Shown: piece after piece, positions 8,725-16,750 of the stretch | Layout: the number at the start of each line of letters is the position of its first letter | How positions within the stretch are numbered: position 1 is the first letter of the stretch | Assembly: GCA_035326705.1 (NCBI GenBank) | Contig: DAOLES010000004.1 | Span: 127,908-191,907, forward strand | DNA: 64,000 nt | Direction of reading: 5' to 3' | Source: Oligoflexia bacterium | GTDB lineage: Bacteria; Bdellovibrionota_G; JALEGL01 | Program-made: the position numbers and the translations under genes | Notes under the pieces: generated by a model | What the model was told of the DNA's origin: nothing | The model's input: the letters and a program-made list of their open reading frames with translations, nothing else | The model's database searches: none

Positions 8725-9747
8725 ATGTTAAAGAAATCTATTGTATTAGGAATTATTTTATCTAACTCAGTACTTTTTGCGCAAGGGAATAGACCTCAGA
8801 TTTCTATTCCAGTTGTGCATCTGGTTTCAGATTACCATACCTATGAAGCGTGCAAGGAAAAGCGCAAAGAAATTTTACTGCAAGCCAACGAAGGTGAAGT
8901 TTTTGCCGGTTTTGAAGGACTTTATGATAAACAGCATATTCAATACCTTGTTGAAGGCATAGGAGGTTTTCAGTTTAACTTGAGCTCCGGTAATCAAATT
9001 TATCCAATAGAAAATATAGATGTATACAAAGCAGGTCGAGTGCTTAGCTTGCTGCAAGCTTTGGACCGTACCATTCATGTTCGAATGGCTGAATTGCAAA
9101 AAAAATCCAATGGGCAACCCTATGATCAACAAAAAATCAATTTTTTTGGTGAACGTCTGGGAGTAAAATTTTCTGAACTGAACAATATATATGCTGGTGA
9201 TGAACGGTTGAGAAAAAAGTTTGAAGAGTTTTTAGGAATAAGTTTGATAATGTATGTGCAAAACGGACAACAAATCAGTAAGGCAGTGCAATCAAGGTAT
9301 CCAAATATTTTAAATTTTATTAATACCATTAATAAAGATTTTTTTTGGGATGAGATTCGTCCTAAGAGTAACAATAACTTTTTTTCAAGTTATATAAATG
9401 AGGTTTTTGAAACGCTATCTGGGGATTTAAAAAACAAAAGTGTTATTTTAGATTCGGTGATGATTGCCAAAGCAAAGGCCAAGGCATTGGAGCTTGCTGG
9501 TTTAAAAGAATCAAGAGATAACTATGCACGTTCACAACCCGAATATTGGTTGTACACCATCTATTGGCGCAACCAAATGTTTATTGAAGCGTTTGATCGT
9601 ATGTACACTCAATGGAGAAATAGTGCCGACAACAAAGATAAAGATATTTATTTAATTGTTGGAGCAGATCATATCCAAGACCTTCATGACAAAATAAAAT
9701 TTCGTTACGCAATCAATGCCAAAATTGACACCTCTTGCCACGACTAA
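8725..9747 (+). CDS. Exported protein, possibly related to TraB/ChaN-type proteins
   Basis: The 340-residue product has a short Sec signal peptide ending near FAQG (about residue 21), and AAGGGG precedes the ATG. I see a weak likeness to the ChaN/TraB/EreA-type fold: an early VHLVSDYHTYEACKEKRKEIL segment, then VFAGFEGLYDKQHIQYLVEGI, a long helical middle, and a late DIYLIVGADHIQDLHDKI, which resembles the conserved G-x-x-H motif near the end of such proteins. Those families bind haem or metal, or act as metallohydrolases. This likeness is from reading only and may be wrong. The protein is probably periplasmic. Confidence 0.65.
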   Translation: MLKKSIVLGIILSNSVLFAQGNRPQISIPVVHLVSDYHTYEACKEKRKEILLQANEGEVFAGFEGLYDKQHIQYLVEGIGGFQFNLSSGNQIYPIENIDVYKAGRVLSLLQALDRTIHVRMAELQKKSNGQPYDQQKINFFGERLGVKFSELNNIYAGDERLRKKFEEFLGISLIMYVQNGQQISKAVQSRYPNILNFINTINKDFFWDEIRPKSNNNFFSSYINEVFETLSGDLKNKSVILDSVMIAKAKAKALELAGLKESRDNYARSQPEYWLYTIYWRNQMFIEAFDRMYTQWRNSADNKDKDIYLIVGADHIQDLHDKIKFRYAINAKIDTSCHD

Positions 9748-9824
9748 TTTTTTAATCAATATCTGAGAGTAAAAGGTTTTTTATTCCCACAAAACACTAG
9801 AAATACTTATCAGTTTAAATCAAC

Positions 9825-10619
9825 CTAGTTGAGTTGCTTTGAAGCTTTTGTGGCTACATCAGTGTTAGGGCATTGGCTGACCACTTCACTGTAAAACAGT
9901 TTGGCTTCATTGCTTTTTTTCAAAGCTTCAAAGCCTTTGCCTTGCATGAACAAAGCCGCACATTTTTTACTGCTGCTGGCATACTGTTTGGCCACTATAT
10001 CAAAAGTTTTGATGGCTCTGGCAAATTTTCCTAATGCAAAGTAGCTTTCGCCCATCCAGTAATAAGCATTGGCAGCTAGCTTGTCTTTTGGATACAATTG
10101 AATAAAATTTTCAAAAGCACTTATGGCTTGCGGGTAGTTTTTATCTTTTTGATAGTAGGATAAAGCTTGATCATAAGCTTGCTGAGCCGATTGTTTTTTT
10201 GTGTTTGAGTTATTGGGAGCATTTGAGCTGGTATTGTTTGAGTTTTCTTTTGCGCTTGGATTACTCTCCATTTCATTTAAACGAAACTGTGCATCTTTAA
10301 AGAAGTTTTTTTGGTTTTCTTCAAAAATTTCCATTTGCCGTTTAAAAAATTCAATTTCTCCTTTGAGAATTTGAATTTCATTGCGTAAGTCTTCAATTAA
10401 AACTGAGGTGTCCGCTTGGTGTTGTTTAAATTTTTCATTAATGGCTTTAACTTCATTTAAGCTTTGCGCATTGGCTTGATTGAAACTATTGATCTGATCA
10501 ATTTGTGTTTGCATGCTTTTGATTTTTTCATCAGTTTTTTTATTGTTGCTAAACAGTTGTGCGCTACTCAAAGAAAGCGTGGCAATTAAAAAACTTAAAA
10601 AATATTTTATGACGGTCAT
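9825..10619 (-). CDS. cpoB: Cell division coordinator CpoB/YbgF-like TPR protein
   Basis: This 264-residue periplasmic protein has a signal peptide ending near SSAQLF, a long coiled coil (about residues 28-115), a Ser/Asn linker, and a C-terminal TPR domain (AQQAYDQALSYYQKDKNYPQAISAFENFI, LAANAYYWMGESYFALGKFARAIKTFD, KCAALFMQGKGFEAL). This is the layout of YbgF/CpoB, which binds TolA and ties outer-membrane constriction to peptidoglycan synthesis. The neighbour pal, two genes upstream on the same strand, supports the assignment. In many genomes ybgF directly follows pal; here a membrane protein gene is between them. tolQRAB are not in the window. Confidence 0.88.
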   Translation of the reverse strand: MTVIKYFLSFLIATLSLSSAQLFSNNKKTDEKIKSMQTQIDQINSFNQANAQSLNEVKAINEKFKQHQADTSVLIEDLRNEIQILKGEIEFFKRQMEIFEENQKNFFKDAQFRLNEMESNPSAKENSNNTSSNAPNNSNTKKQSAQQAYDQALSYYQKDKNYPQAISAFENFIQLYPKDKLAANAYYWMGESYFALGKFARAIKTFDIVAKQYASSSKKCAALFMQGKGFEALKKSNEAKLFYSEVVSQCPNTDVATKASKQLN

Positions 10620-10721
10620 GGTTAGTGCTCCTCAATTGTTTTATGAATGTATAGTTTAAAGAAGAAAGTTAAAAAAGTGAAGTTATGAAAAATGTTTTAA
10701 TACTAAGATAGTTTAAGGCAC

Positions 10722-11192
10722 TTACTGAAATTGATAACCGCCAAAGAACCTGCTTAAAAAACGTTTGCTTGGAAATGAAAGTGCGTAGGCTATAAGCATG
10801 ATGCAAGCAAAGTAAAAATAGTGGGCTATGTTTTTTGTGAAAAAAGCTATACTAAAACCAAACAGTGCTACAGCTTCAAGTAAAGCCAAGCGAATGGTTA
10901 AAGGTATGAATAATCTTTCTAAAATAGGCAAGGTCATTTCTTTTTTCATTTTACCCATATCTACCGCCCTATTAAATTCCTCAATGTTTTCAATTAAGAG
11001 CTTTTTAGGGATAATTATACTTAGGGTTAAGACCGCCATAACAGCAAAAGCAAGCGCCAACTGAGGTCCGGGAATGCTTTGAGAAAAGTCAAAAAATGTA
11101 TCAGGTTGGCTGTAAAGAACAAAAAACAAAGGCCCTTGCGAAAACAAGATAGCAACCCAAACGATTCTAAGGGTGAATAGAAACTTTTTCAT
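10722..11192 (-). CDS. Four-helix inner-membrane protein, unrecognised
   Basis: The 156-residue product has about four hydrophobic segments (residues 8-27, 43-62, 98-117 and 121-140) with a basic, charged cytoplasmic loop between the second and third. I recognise no family. The gene sits between pal and cpoB, but a strong terminator hairpin lies immediately before its start codon, so it is probably not simply cotranscribed with pal. Its position suggests, but does not show, an envelope role. Confidence 0.65.
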   Translation of the reverse strand: MKKFLFTLRIVWVAILFSQGPLFFVLYSQPDTFFDFSQSIPGPQLALAFAVMAVLTLSIIIPKKLLIENIEEFNRAVDMGKMKKEMTLPILERLFIPLTIRLALLEAVALFGFSIAFFTKNIAHYFYFACIMLIAYALSFPSKRFLSRFFGGYQFQ

Positions 11193-11195
11193 ATT

Positions 11196-11230
11196 AAAAA
11201 AACCCTCTAAGCATCTTGATGCTTAGAGGG
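11196..11230 (-). terminator. Rho-independent terminator after pal
   Basis: A perfect 12-bp stem (CCCTCTAAGCAT at 11203-11214 with its complement at 11219-11230, loop CTTG) is followed on the minus strand by a run of seven T. It lies 18 bases beyond the pal stop and ends right at the start of the next gene. Confidence 0.9.
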
Positions 11231-11247
11231 TATATGTAATAAAGAAC

Positions 11248-11757
11248 TTATTGAGAAACAGTGAATTCAACTCTACGGTTTTTTGACCAAGCGGCTTCAC
11301 CTGTGCTTGGATCGCTAGGACGCTCTTCTCCATAGCTAACAGGGTTTAAGCGGTCCGCTGAAACGCCTAAGCGTTGGATGTATTCTTGAACACTGCGAGC
11401 ACGTCTTTCACCCAAAGCCAAGTTGTACTCATTGCTGCCACGCTCATCGGTGTGCCCTTCAATGGTTAAAGAAATGGATGATTGAGCATTCATTGCTGCT
11501 GCAATTTCTTGCAATAAAGTTCTGCTTTCTGCGCTGAGTGTAGATTGATCAAATTCAAAATAAATTACAGGCATATTGGCTAAGATGCCTTGATCAGCCG
11601 TACCAGCAGTTTCTTCTGTAGGCTCTTCAACATTTGCCTGTTCTTCTGCAGTAGGAGGTGTCTCAACCTCGGATGCTTTCTTTTTTCCACACGAACTTAA
11701 ACCTACAACTGTTAAACATAGGCATAATACCATAGCCAAATACTGACGTTGAAACAT
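11248..11757 (-). CDS. pal: Peptidoglycan-associated lipoprotein Pal
   Basis: Pal is an outer-membrane lipoprotein that binds peptidoglycan and works with the Tol proteins during division. The 169-residue form starts at MFQRQYLAM, where GGGAGG lies six bases upstream; a longer in-frame start 21 bases earlier would swallow that ribosome site. The signal peptide ends in the lipobox LSSC, followed by an acidic Pro/Glu linker. The OmpA-like domain has IYFEFDQSTLSAESRTLL, then IEGHTDERGSNEYNLALGERRA, then a C-terminal WSKNRRVEFTV. These contain the usual diaminopimelate-contacting residues. Followed by a strong terminator. Confidence 0.97.
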   Translation of the reverse strand: MFQRQYLAMVLCLCLTVVGLSSCGKKKASEVETPPTAEEQANVEEPTEETAGTADQGILANMPVIYFEFDQSTLSAESRTLLQEIAAAMNAQSSISLTIEGHTDERGSNEYNLALGERRARSVQEYIQRLGVSADRLNPVSYGEERPSDPSTGEAAWSKNRRVEFTVSQ

Positions 11758-11917
11758 GAATCCTCCCTTGTTATTCAAGCCTTTTACTTGAATAATTTAG
11801 TCCCATTCAAAACACCTTAATTATGGTGAATGGGGATGTTAAAAATACCCAAAACGATGGGCCAAGATGTCTAAATCAGAGATTAAGGAAACAATGAAAA
11901 AAAGTCAATGATTTCCC

Positions 11918-11947
11918 TTGCATTTTAACCCAACAAACGTTTATAAG
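11918..11947 (+). promoter_or_regulatory. Sigma-70-like promoter ahead of nusA
   Basis: TTGCAT at 11918-11923 is followed, after 17 or 18 bases, by TTATAA or TATAAG at 11941-11947. It points toward nusA, whose start is about 265 bases downstream. Confidence 0.45.
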
Positions 11948-11955
11948 GATAAACA

Positions 11956-11981
11956 AATGGGCCGTGAGGCCTATTTTTTTT
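11956..11981 (+). terminator. Terminator-like hairpin in the nusA leader
   Basis: AATGGGCC and GGCCTATT (11956-11963 and 11968-11975, loop GTGA, one G-U pair) form an 8-bp stem followed by a run of T to 11981. It could end transcription arriving from upstream or attenuate the nusA transcript. The 455-base gap between pal and nusA holds this hairpin and the promoter-like sequence; I see no gene in it. Confidence 0.5.
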
Positions 11982-12212
11982 ATCCCTAAGTGTTGTGGGT
12001 AAATGGTTTAGACCTTTTGAGTAGATAAGGCATTGCTCTGTATACTCTGACCATAAAAGGTATTGCCAAGTGGGCGACATAGAATGTACTAAATCATTGC
12101 AAGGGAAGGCCTTGCGTTTCACAAGTACAGGTTTAAAGCTTGTCTAAGAACGCGTCTTGGACAAGAGGGAGAAAGTATTTTTCCCAGTGAAAACAGAAAT
12201 GAGGAAACGACA

Positions 12213-13565
12213 ATGTTTAAAGGATTAAATCGCGAAATTGAGCAGCTGGCCAAAGACAAAGGTATTGATAAAAATCTAATCATTGAAGCCGTGCAAAGTG
12301 CATTTTTAACGGCAGCCAAGAAAAAATTTGGGGCTGAAAAAGATATTGAAGCGCATTTTAATGAACAAGAAGAAGAAATAGAATTGTTCGAGTTTAAAAA
12401 CGTGGTTGAGCATGTTGAAGATGAAAACAATGAAATTACCTTTGCTGAAGCAAAGTTGCATGACCCTGAGTGTGAATTGGGTGACAGCATTGGTTTAAAA
12501 ATGAACTCAGAAGAGCTGGGAAGAATTGCAGCCCAAACTGCCAAGCAAGTTATCATTCAAAAAATCCGCGATGCTGAAACCGATATTATATATGAAGAGT
12601 ATAAAGATAGAGTGGGCTCTTTGATTACGGGAATTGTTCGTCGTTTTGAGCGTGGCAATATCATTATTGATTTGGGGCGGGCTGAAGCACTTTTACCGCA
12701 ATCCCAACAAGTACCTAAAGAGATTTTTAGACCGGGTGATAGAATTCAAGGTTATGTGATGGATATCCGTAAAACCCCTAGGGGCACCGAGATTATTATT
12801 TCGCGTGCACACGAAGGTTTGTTGATTAAATTGTTTGAAAATGAAGTGCCAGAAATTTATGAAGGTATTGTTAGTATTAAATCTGCTGCTCGTGAACCTG
12901 GTGTCAGAGGAAAGATTGCTGTATATTCCAAGGATTCTGATGTAGATCCTGTGGGTGCTTGTGTCGGAATGAAAGGCTCAAGAGTACAAGCTGTGGTGCA
13001 AGAGTTGCGTGGCGAAAAAATTGATATTGTTGCTTACAATGTTGATATGGCCCAGTTCATTTGCAATGCTATTGCACCTGCTGAAGTGAGCAGAGTTGTT
13101 CTGGATGAAGCCAACAAGCGACTTGATTTGGTTGTAGCAGATGATCAACTGTCTTTGGCTATTGGTAAAAAAGGTCAAAACGTACGTTTAGCGACCAAGC
13201 TAACCGGTTGGCATGTAGACATTCACAGTGAAACAAAAATGAAAGAAATGGCGGATCAGGATAAAAATCGTTTATCTTCCATTGAGGGGATCAGTGAGAC
13301 CATGTCCGAATTATTGTACGGTCAGGGGGTTACAACTCCAGAAGCCTTGGTTGAAAATGAATCAGAAAAGATTGCTACAGCAACTGGCTTGGATGTTAAT
13401 AAAGTAGAAGCTTTGCAAGAGTCAGCTAAAGAGTGGTTGGCATCAGAAGAAAGCCAAAGTGTATCACAAGCACAAAGTGATGAAAACTTGCAAGATCAGT
13501 CAGAGATAGTAGAACAAGAAACAGAACTTGAAGATGATCAAGAGCCGGTATTAGACCAAGCTTAA
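12213..13565 (+). CDS. nusA: Transcription termination/antitermination factor NusA
   Basis: NusA binds RNA polymerase and modulates pausing, termination and rRNA antitermination. The 450-residue protein has the N-terminal RNAP-binding domain (FKGLNREIEQLAKDKGI), an S1 domain around residues 133-200 (GSLITGIVRRFERGNIIIDLG), KH1 with VDPVGACVGMKGSRVQAVV, and KH2 with LAIGKKGQNVRLA. A short helix-hairpin-helix-like C-terminal region (ISETMSELLYGQGVTTPEALV) and a Gln/Glu-rich tail follow. GAGGAAACGAC precedes the ATG. rimP, which often precedes nusA, is not found in the window. infB follows after 36 bases. Confidence 0.97.
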   Translation: MFKGLNREIEQLAKDKGIDKNLIIEAVQSAFLTAAKKKFGAEKDIEAHFNEQEEEIELFEFKNVVEHVEDENNEITFAEAKLHDPECELGDSIGLKMNSEELGRIAAQTAKQVIIQKIRDAETDIIYEEYKDRVGSLITGIVRRFERGNIIIDLGRAEALLPQSQQVPKEIFRPGDRIQGYVMDIRKTPRGTEIIISRAHEGLLIKLFENEVPEIYEGIVSIKSAAREPGVRGKIAVYSKDSDVDPVGACVGMKGSRVQAVVQELRGEKIDIVAYNVDMAQFICNAIAPAEVSRVVLDEANKRLDLVVADDQLSLAIGKKGQNVRLATKLTGWHVDIHSETKMKEMADQDKNRLSSIEGISETMSELLYGQGVTTPEALVENESEKIATATGLDVNKVEALQESAKEWLASEESQSVSQAQSDENLQDQSEIVEQETELEDDQEPVLDQA

Positions 13566-13601
13566 TGACTGAGGTTTGCACCAAGTTTAAAGAGAGTTAA
13601 C

Positions 13602-16010
13602 GTGGATAAAGAGAATACAGAAGATAAAAAAGCACTGACAGAGAAGCGGGTTACACGTCGGGTAATACGACGTAGGAAATCTACTGCGTCAAGTCCTCAG
13701 CTTGAAGAAAATCAAGAAAAAGCTGAGGCGCTTGTACAAGAAGAACAGGTAACGGGCGTTGAGGCATCTTCTGAACAAACAGAACAAGAGGCTAAGCAAA
13801 GCGTTGAGCAAGATGAAGTTGAGATCAGCGAGTCTGTTAAGCGTAAAGCGGCATCTAAAGCAAAAGTAATGCCTCGCGGGCTTAAGAAAGTTACAAAACC
13901 TAAGACCTCAAATGTAGATTCAGCCGTTGAAGCTGATAACAGTGCTGTGGAACAAGACAATGATACAGTGGATAATACTGAGACAACTTCTGATGAAAAA
14001 GGCGGTTATTCAAGAATCCGTGTTGCGCAAGACATAGCAAAACCTGAAGGTGGTTTAAGGGTTGTTAAGCCGGCACCAAAAGATTATAACTCTAATGTTG
14101 TACCAACACCGGGTACAGGACGTAGAAAAGATATTATTGAAATCAGAGATATCTATAACCCTAAAAATTTACGCAATAAAAAACGTCGTAAACCTGCTCC
14201 TGGTGAAGGTAAAAAAACTGAGATCACTGTTCCTAGAGCTGCGAAACGGATTATTCGTATGGAAGATGTTATCTCTGTTGCTGAGTTAGCCAAAAAAATG
14301 AGCGTTAAAGCTGGTGATGTTATTGGTAAGTTGATGGGCATGGGGATGATGGTGACCATTAACCAAAACATTGATTCTGATACAGCAACCTTGGTGGCCA
14401 ATGAGTTTGGCTATGAAGTAGAAAATGTTAAAGTTGATGCAGAAGATTTATTGGAACAGCATGAAAAAGCATTAGAATCCAAGCCAGAAGATTTACAGTT
14501 TAGACCGCCAGTTGTGACAGTTATGGGTCACGTGGATCATGGTAAAACTTCTTTGTTGGATAAAATTCGTAAAGCTGATGTGGCTGCCGGTGAAGCTGGC
14601 GGGATTACTCAACATATTGGAGCGTATTCTGTAAAATTGGATAGCGGCAAACAAGTAACATTTATTGATACACCAGGCCACGAAGCATTTACATCCATGC
14701 GCGCACGGGGTGCACGGGTAACAGATATTGTTATTTTGGTGGTTGCGGGTGATGATGGTGTTATGCCACAAACCAAAGAAGCCATCAATCATGCGCAAAG
14801 TGCTGAAGTACCTATTATTGTTGCAGTTAATAAAGTGGATAAACCCGGTGTAGATATTGATAGAATTAAAAATGAATTGACGGAGTTTAGCATGGTCCCA
14901 GAAGAGTGGGGCGGAGACACAATTTATGTACCAGTATCAGCAAAAACAGGTCAAGGGATTAACGATCTTTTAGAAGTTGTAGCTCTGCAGTCAGATATTT
15001 TAGAGCTTAAAGCTAACCCAGATCGACCTGCCAGAGGCGTGGTGATAGAAGCCAGCTTAGATAAACAAAAAGGTGTGGTGTCCACACTTTTGGTCCAAGA
15101 TGGTACACTCAGAGAAGGTGACACCATTGTAGCGGGTACACATTATGGTCGTGTGCGTGCGATGCGTGATGATAAAGGTATGCGTGTTAAAGAAATTCCT
15201 CCTTCAGGTGCGGTTGAGCTTATGGGGCTTTCAGGCGTTGCTTCAGCTGGGGATGCTTTTTCTATTGTACCGGATGAAAAGAAAGCCAAGCAGATTACTC
15301 AATTGAAACATAACCAAGAGCGACAAAAAGAATTGGCCAAGACCAGTAAGGTATCTTTGGATGACTTGTATCAAAAAATCGCATTGGGCGACGTAAAAGA
15401 GCTTAAAGTTGTGGTGAAAGCCGATACAGCGGGCTCAGTTGAGGTGTTAACTAAAAAACTAGAAGATTTATCTACAGCTAAAGTGAGTGTCAAAGTGATT
15501 CACGGTGCCGTGGGGGGTGTGTCGGATAATGATGTTATGTTAGCCAGTGCTTCAGGAGCGATTGTTATAGCATTTCATACTCGACCTACGGGCAGCGTAA
15601 GAAAGTTAGCAGAACAAGAAAGTGTAGATTTACGTGTGTATGATATTATTTATGAACTGTTGGAAGACATAACCAGTGCAATGGCTGGTTTGTTGGCTCC
15701 CAAAGAAGTTGAAACTGTATTGGGACATGCGCAGGTCAGACAAATTTTTACCATTCCAAAGCAAGGAACAGTTGCCGGTTGTATGGTAACCGATGGGAAA
15801 GTTTTGCGTTCTTCTAAAGTAAGATTGATTCGTGAAAATGTGCCAATTTACACTGGAGAACTGAGTTCATTAAAGCGCTTTAAAGATGATGCCAAGGAAG
15901 TGCGTGAAGGCATGGAGTGTGGTATGTCTATTGTTAATTACAATGACATCAAAGTTGATGATGTCATTGAAGCCTTTGAAATAGAAGAAGTCGCCGCTGA
16001 ATTGGAATAA
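13602..16010 (+). CDS. infB: Translation initiation factor IF-2
   Basis: IF-2 is the GTPase that places initiator tRNA on the 30S subunit and helps subunit joining. The 802-residue protein starts at a GTG (GTG GAT AAA GAG, with AGAGAG upstream). Residues 1-200 are a charged low-complexity region with arginine clusters such as RRVIRRRKS. An IF2N-like segment (SVAELAKKMSVKAGDVIGKLMGMGMMV) follows near residue 225. The G domain has GHVDHGKTS (G1), the switch containing GGITQHIGAY, DTPGHEAF (G3), NKVD (G4) and SAKTGQG (G5). Domains II-IV follow to the C-terminus. The order nusA-infB-rbfA-truB is conventional. Confidence 0.97.
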   Translation: MDKENTEDKKALTEKRVTRRVIRRRKSTASSPQLEENQEKAEALVQEEQVTGVEASSEQTEQEAKQSVEQDEVEISESVKRKAASKAKVMPRGLKKVTKPKTSNVDSAVEADNSAVEQDNDTVDNTETTSDEKGGYSRIRVAQDIAKPEGGLRVVKPAPKDYNSNVVPTPGTGRRKDIIEIRDIYNPKNLRNKKRRKPAPGEGKKTEITVPRAAKRIIRMEDVISVAELAKKMSVKAGDVIGKLMGMGMMVTINQNIDSDTATLVANEFGYEVENVKVDAEDLLEQHEKALESKPEDLQFRPPVVTVMGHVDHGKTSLLDKIRKADVAAGEAGGITQHIGAYSVKLDSGKQVTFIDTPGHEAFTSMRARGARVTDIVILVVAGDDGVMPQTKEAINHAQSAEVPIIVAVNKVDKPGVDIDRIKNELTEFSMVPEEWGGDTIYVPVSAKTGQGINDLLEVVALQSDILELKANPDRPARGVVIEASLDKQKGVVSTLLVQDGTLREGDTIVAGTHYGRVRAMRDDKGMRVKEIPPSGAVELMGLSGVASAGDAFSIVPDEKKAKQITQLKHNQERQKELAKTSKVSLDDLYQKIALGDVKELKVVVKADTAGSVEVLTKKLEDLSTAKVSVKVIHGAVGGVSDNDVMLASASGAIVIAFHTRPTGSVRKLAEQESVDLRVYDIIYELLEDITSAMAGLLAPKEVETVLGHAQVRQIFTIPKQGTVAGCMVTDGKVLRSSKVRLIRENVPIYTGELSSLKRFKDDAKEVREGMECGMSIVNYNDIKVDDVIEAFEIEEVAAELE

Positions 16011-16017
16011 AGCTATT

Positions 16018-16088
16018 AATTATTTTTTATGAATATTCGGCTGATCGGGCTTTGCCCTCAAGGCCTTCATATTCAATAAAAAATAATT
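16018..16088. repeat. Palindromic repeat family A, copy 2
   Basis: The core (16037-16068, TCGGCTGATCGGGCTT then CCTCAAGGCCTTC) matches the core at 1570-1609. The flanking arms are different in sequence but still pair: AATTATTTTTTATGAATAT at 16018-16036 pairs with 16069-16088 with one extra base. It begins seven bases after the infB stop codon. Confidence 0.75.
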
Positions 16089-16130
16089 GTTTAGAGAAAA
16101 TCTATAACATTTGTTGAAAAAAGCATTTTA

Positions 16131-16205
16131 CACGAGGCTATTTTGTATAGGCTCAAGCGCGGGGATGAGAAAACAAAAACTACGCTTTTTGTTTTTAAGG
16201 GGGTC
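16131..16205 (+). repeat. Palindromic repeat family C, diverged copy
   Basis: This has the family C order of parts: a first hairpin around GGCTATTTTGTATAGGCTC (one mismatch), the linker GGGGATGAG, then AAAACAAAAAC-TACG-CTTTTTGTTTTT as a second hairpin, followed by a G-rich stretch. It aligns with the elements at 34390-34500 and 35596-35702 but has drifted, and its third hairpin is not clear. Confidence 0.6.
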
Positions 16206-16323
16206 GGAGGCTTTGCATAAGATGATGTAATCTTTAACGAGTTAACATTATTTAAATACCTCTCTATTTAAGGGAACTTGAGGAAAAGAAGGTTTATCCT
16301 GATTTTTCCCCGGGTGGGTTGAA

Positions 16324-16378
16324 TTGACCAAAAACGACGTTTTTTGGTCAAGAAGGGGGGAGAGATCCTCCCTTAAAA
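16324..16378 (+). repeat. Family C-like double hairpin just before rbfA
   Basis: Hairpin one is TTGACCAAAAAC (16324-16335) with GTTTTTTGGTCAA (16339-16351). Hairpin two is AAGGGGGGA with TCCTCCCTT around loop GAGA (up to about 16373), followed by TTAAAAAGG. The order and the central ACGTTTTTTG match family C, while the arm sequences are different but paired. The downstream end merges into the AAAAAGG that serves as the rbfA ribosome site, so folding may affect rbfA translation. The 379-base infB-rbfA gap is otherwise filled by family A and family C copies. Confidence 0.6.
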
Positions 16379-16389
16379 AGGAAAAACAG

Positions 16390-16743
16390 ATGAAAAATGT
16401 ACCCTATAAACGTGTTGATCGGATGAATGATCAGATTAGACAAATTGTATCTGCAACATTGTTAGAGTTTGTTCATGAAGACAGTTTGGCAGGAGTCAGT
16501 GTAACGGCTGCGGATATTTCTCCAGATTTTAAACATGCTAAGCTTTTTTATCGGGTGTTGCCGGGCTTTGATGCTGATAAGGCACGATTGTCGTTAATAA
16601 AAGTGCTGCCTAAAGTGCAAAGAATTGTGGCCAAAGAAATGCAGACTCGCTATTCGCCTAACATACGTTTTATATTTGATAACTCTTTGGATGAAGGATC
16701 AAAAATAGAAGCACTGCTTGAAAAAATCAAAGAAGACGTTTAG
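16390..16743 (+). CDS. rbfA: Ribosome-binding factor A
   Basis: RbfA is a small KH-type protein that binds the 5' helix region of 16S rRNA during 30S maturation. The ATG at 16390 gives a 117-residue protein beginning MKNVPYKRVDRMNDQIRQIV, the normal family start, with AAAAAGG ten bases upstream. A longer frame from 16324 would add 22 residues encoded by a palindromic repeat and is not credible. Family segments include VSVTAADISPDFKHAKLFYRVLPG and the C-terminal RYSPNIRFIFDNSLDEGSKIEALL. It is followed by truB after seven bases. Confidence 0.94.
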   Translation: MKNVPYKRVDRMNDQIRQIVSATLLEFVHEDSLAGVSVTAADISPDFKHAKLFYRVLPGFDADKARLSLIKVLPKVQRIVAKEMQTRYSPNIRFIFDNSLDEGSKIEALLEKIKEDV

Positions 16744-16750
16744 TTGCTTA

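Noticed and set aside
11925..12122. 65-residue minus-strand open frame in the pal-nusA gap
   Set aside because: No ribosome site, no family likeness, and it overlaps the nusA leader hairpin.
12119..12556. 145-residue open frame on the minus strand over the start of nusA
   Set aside because: Antisense to the nusA start, with Ser/Leu-rich unstructured text and no ribosome site; shadow of the coding frame.
16324..16389. 22-residue N-terminal extension of RbfA
   Set aside because: Encoded by a palindromic repeat; the family start and ribosome site are at 16390.
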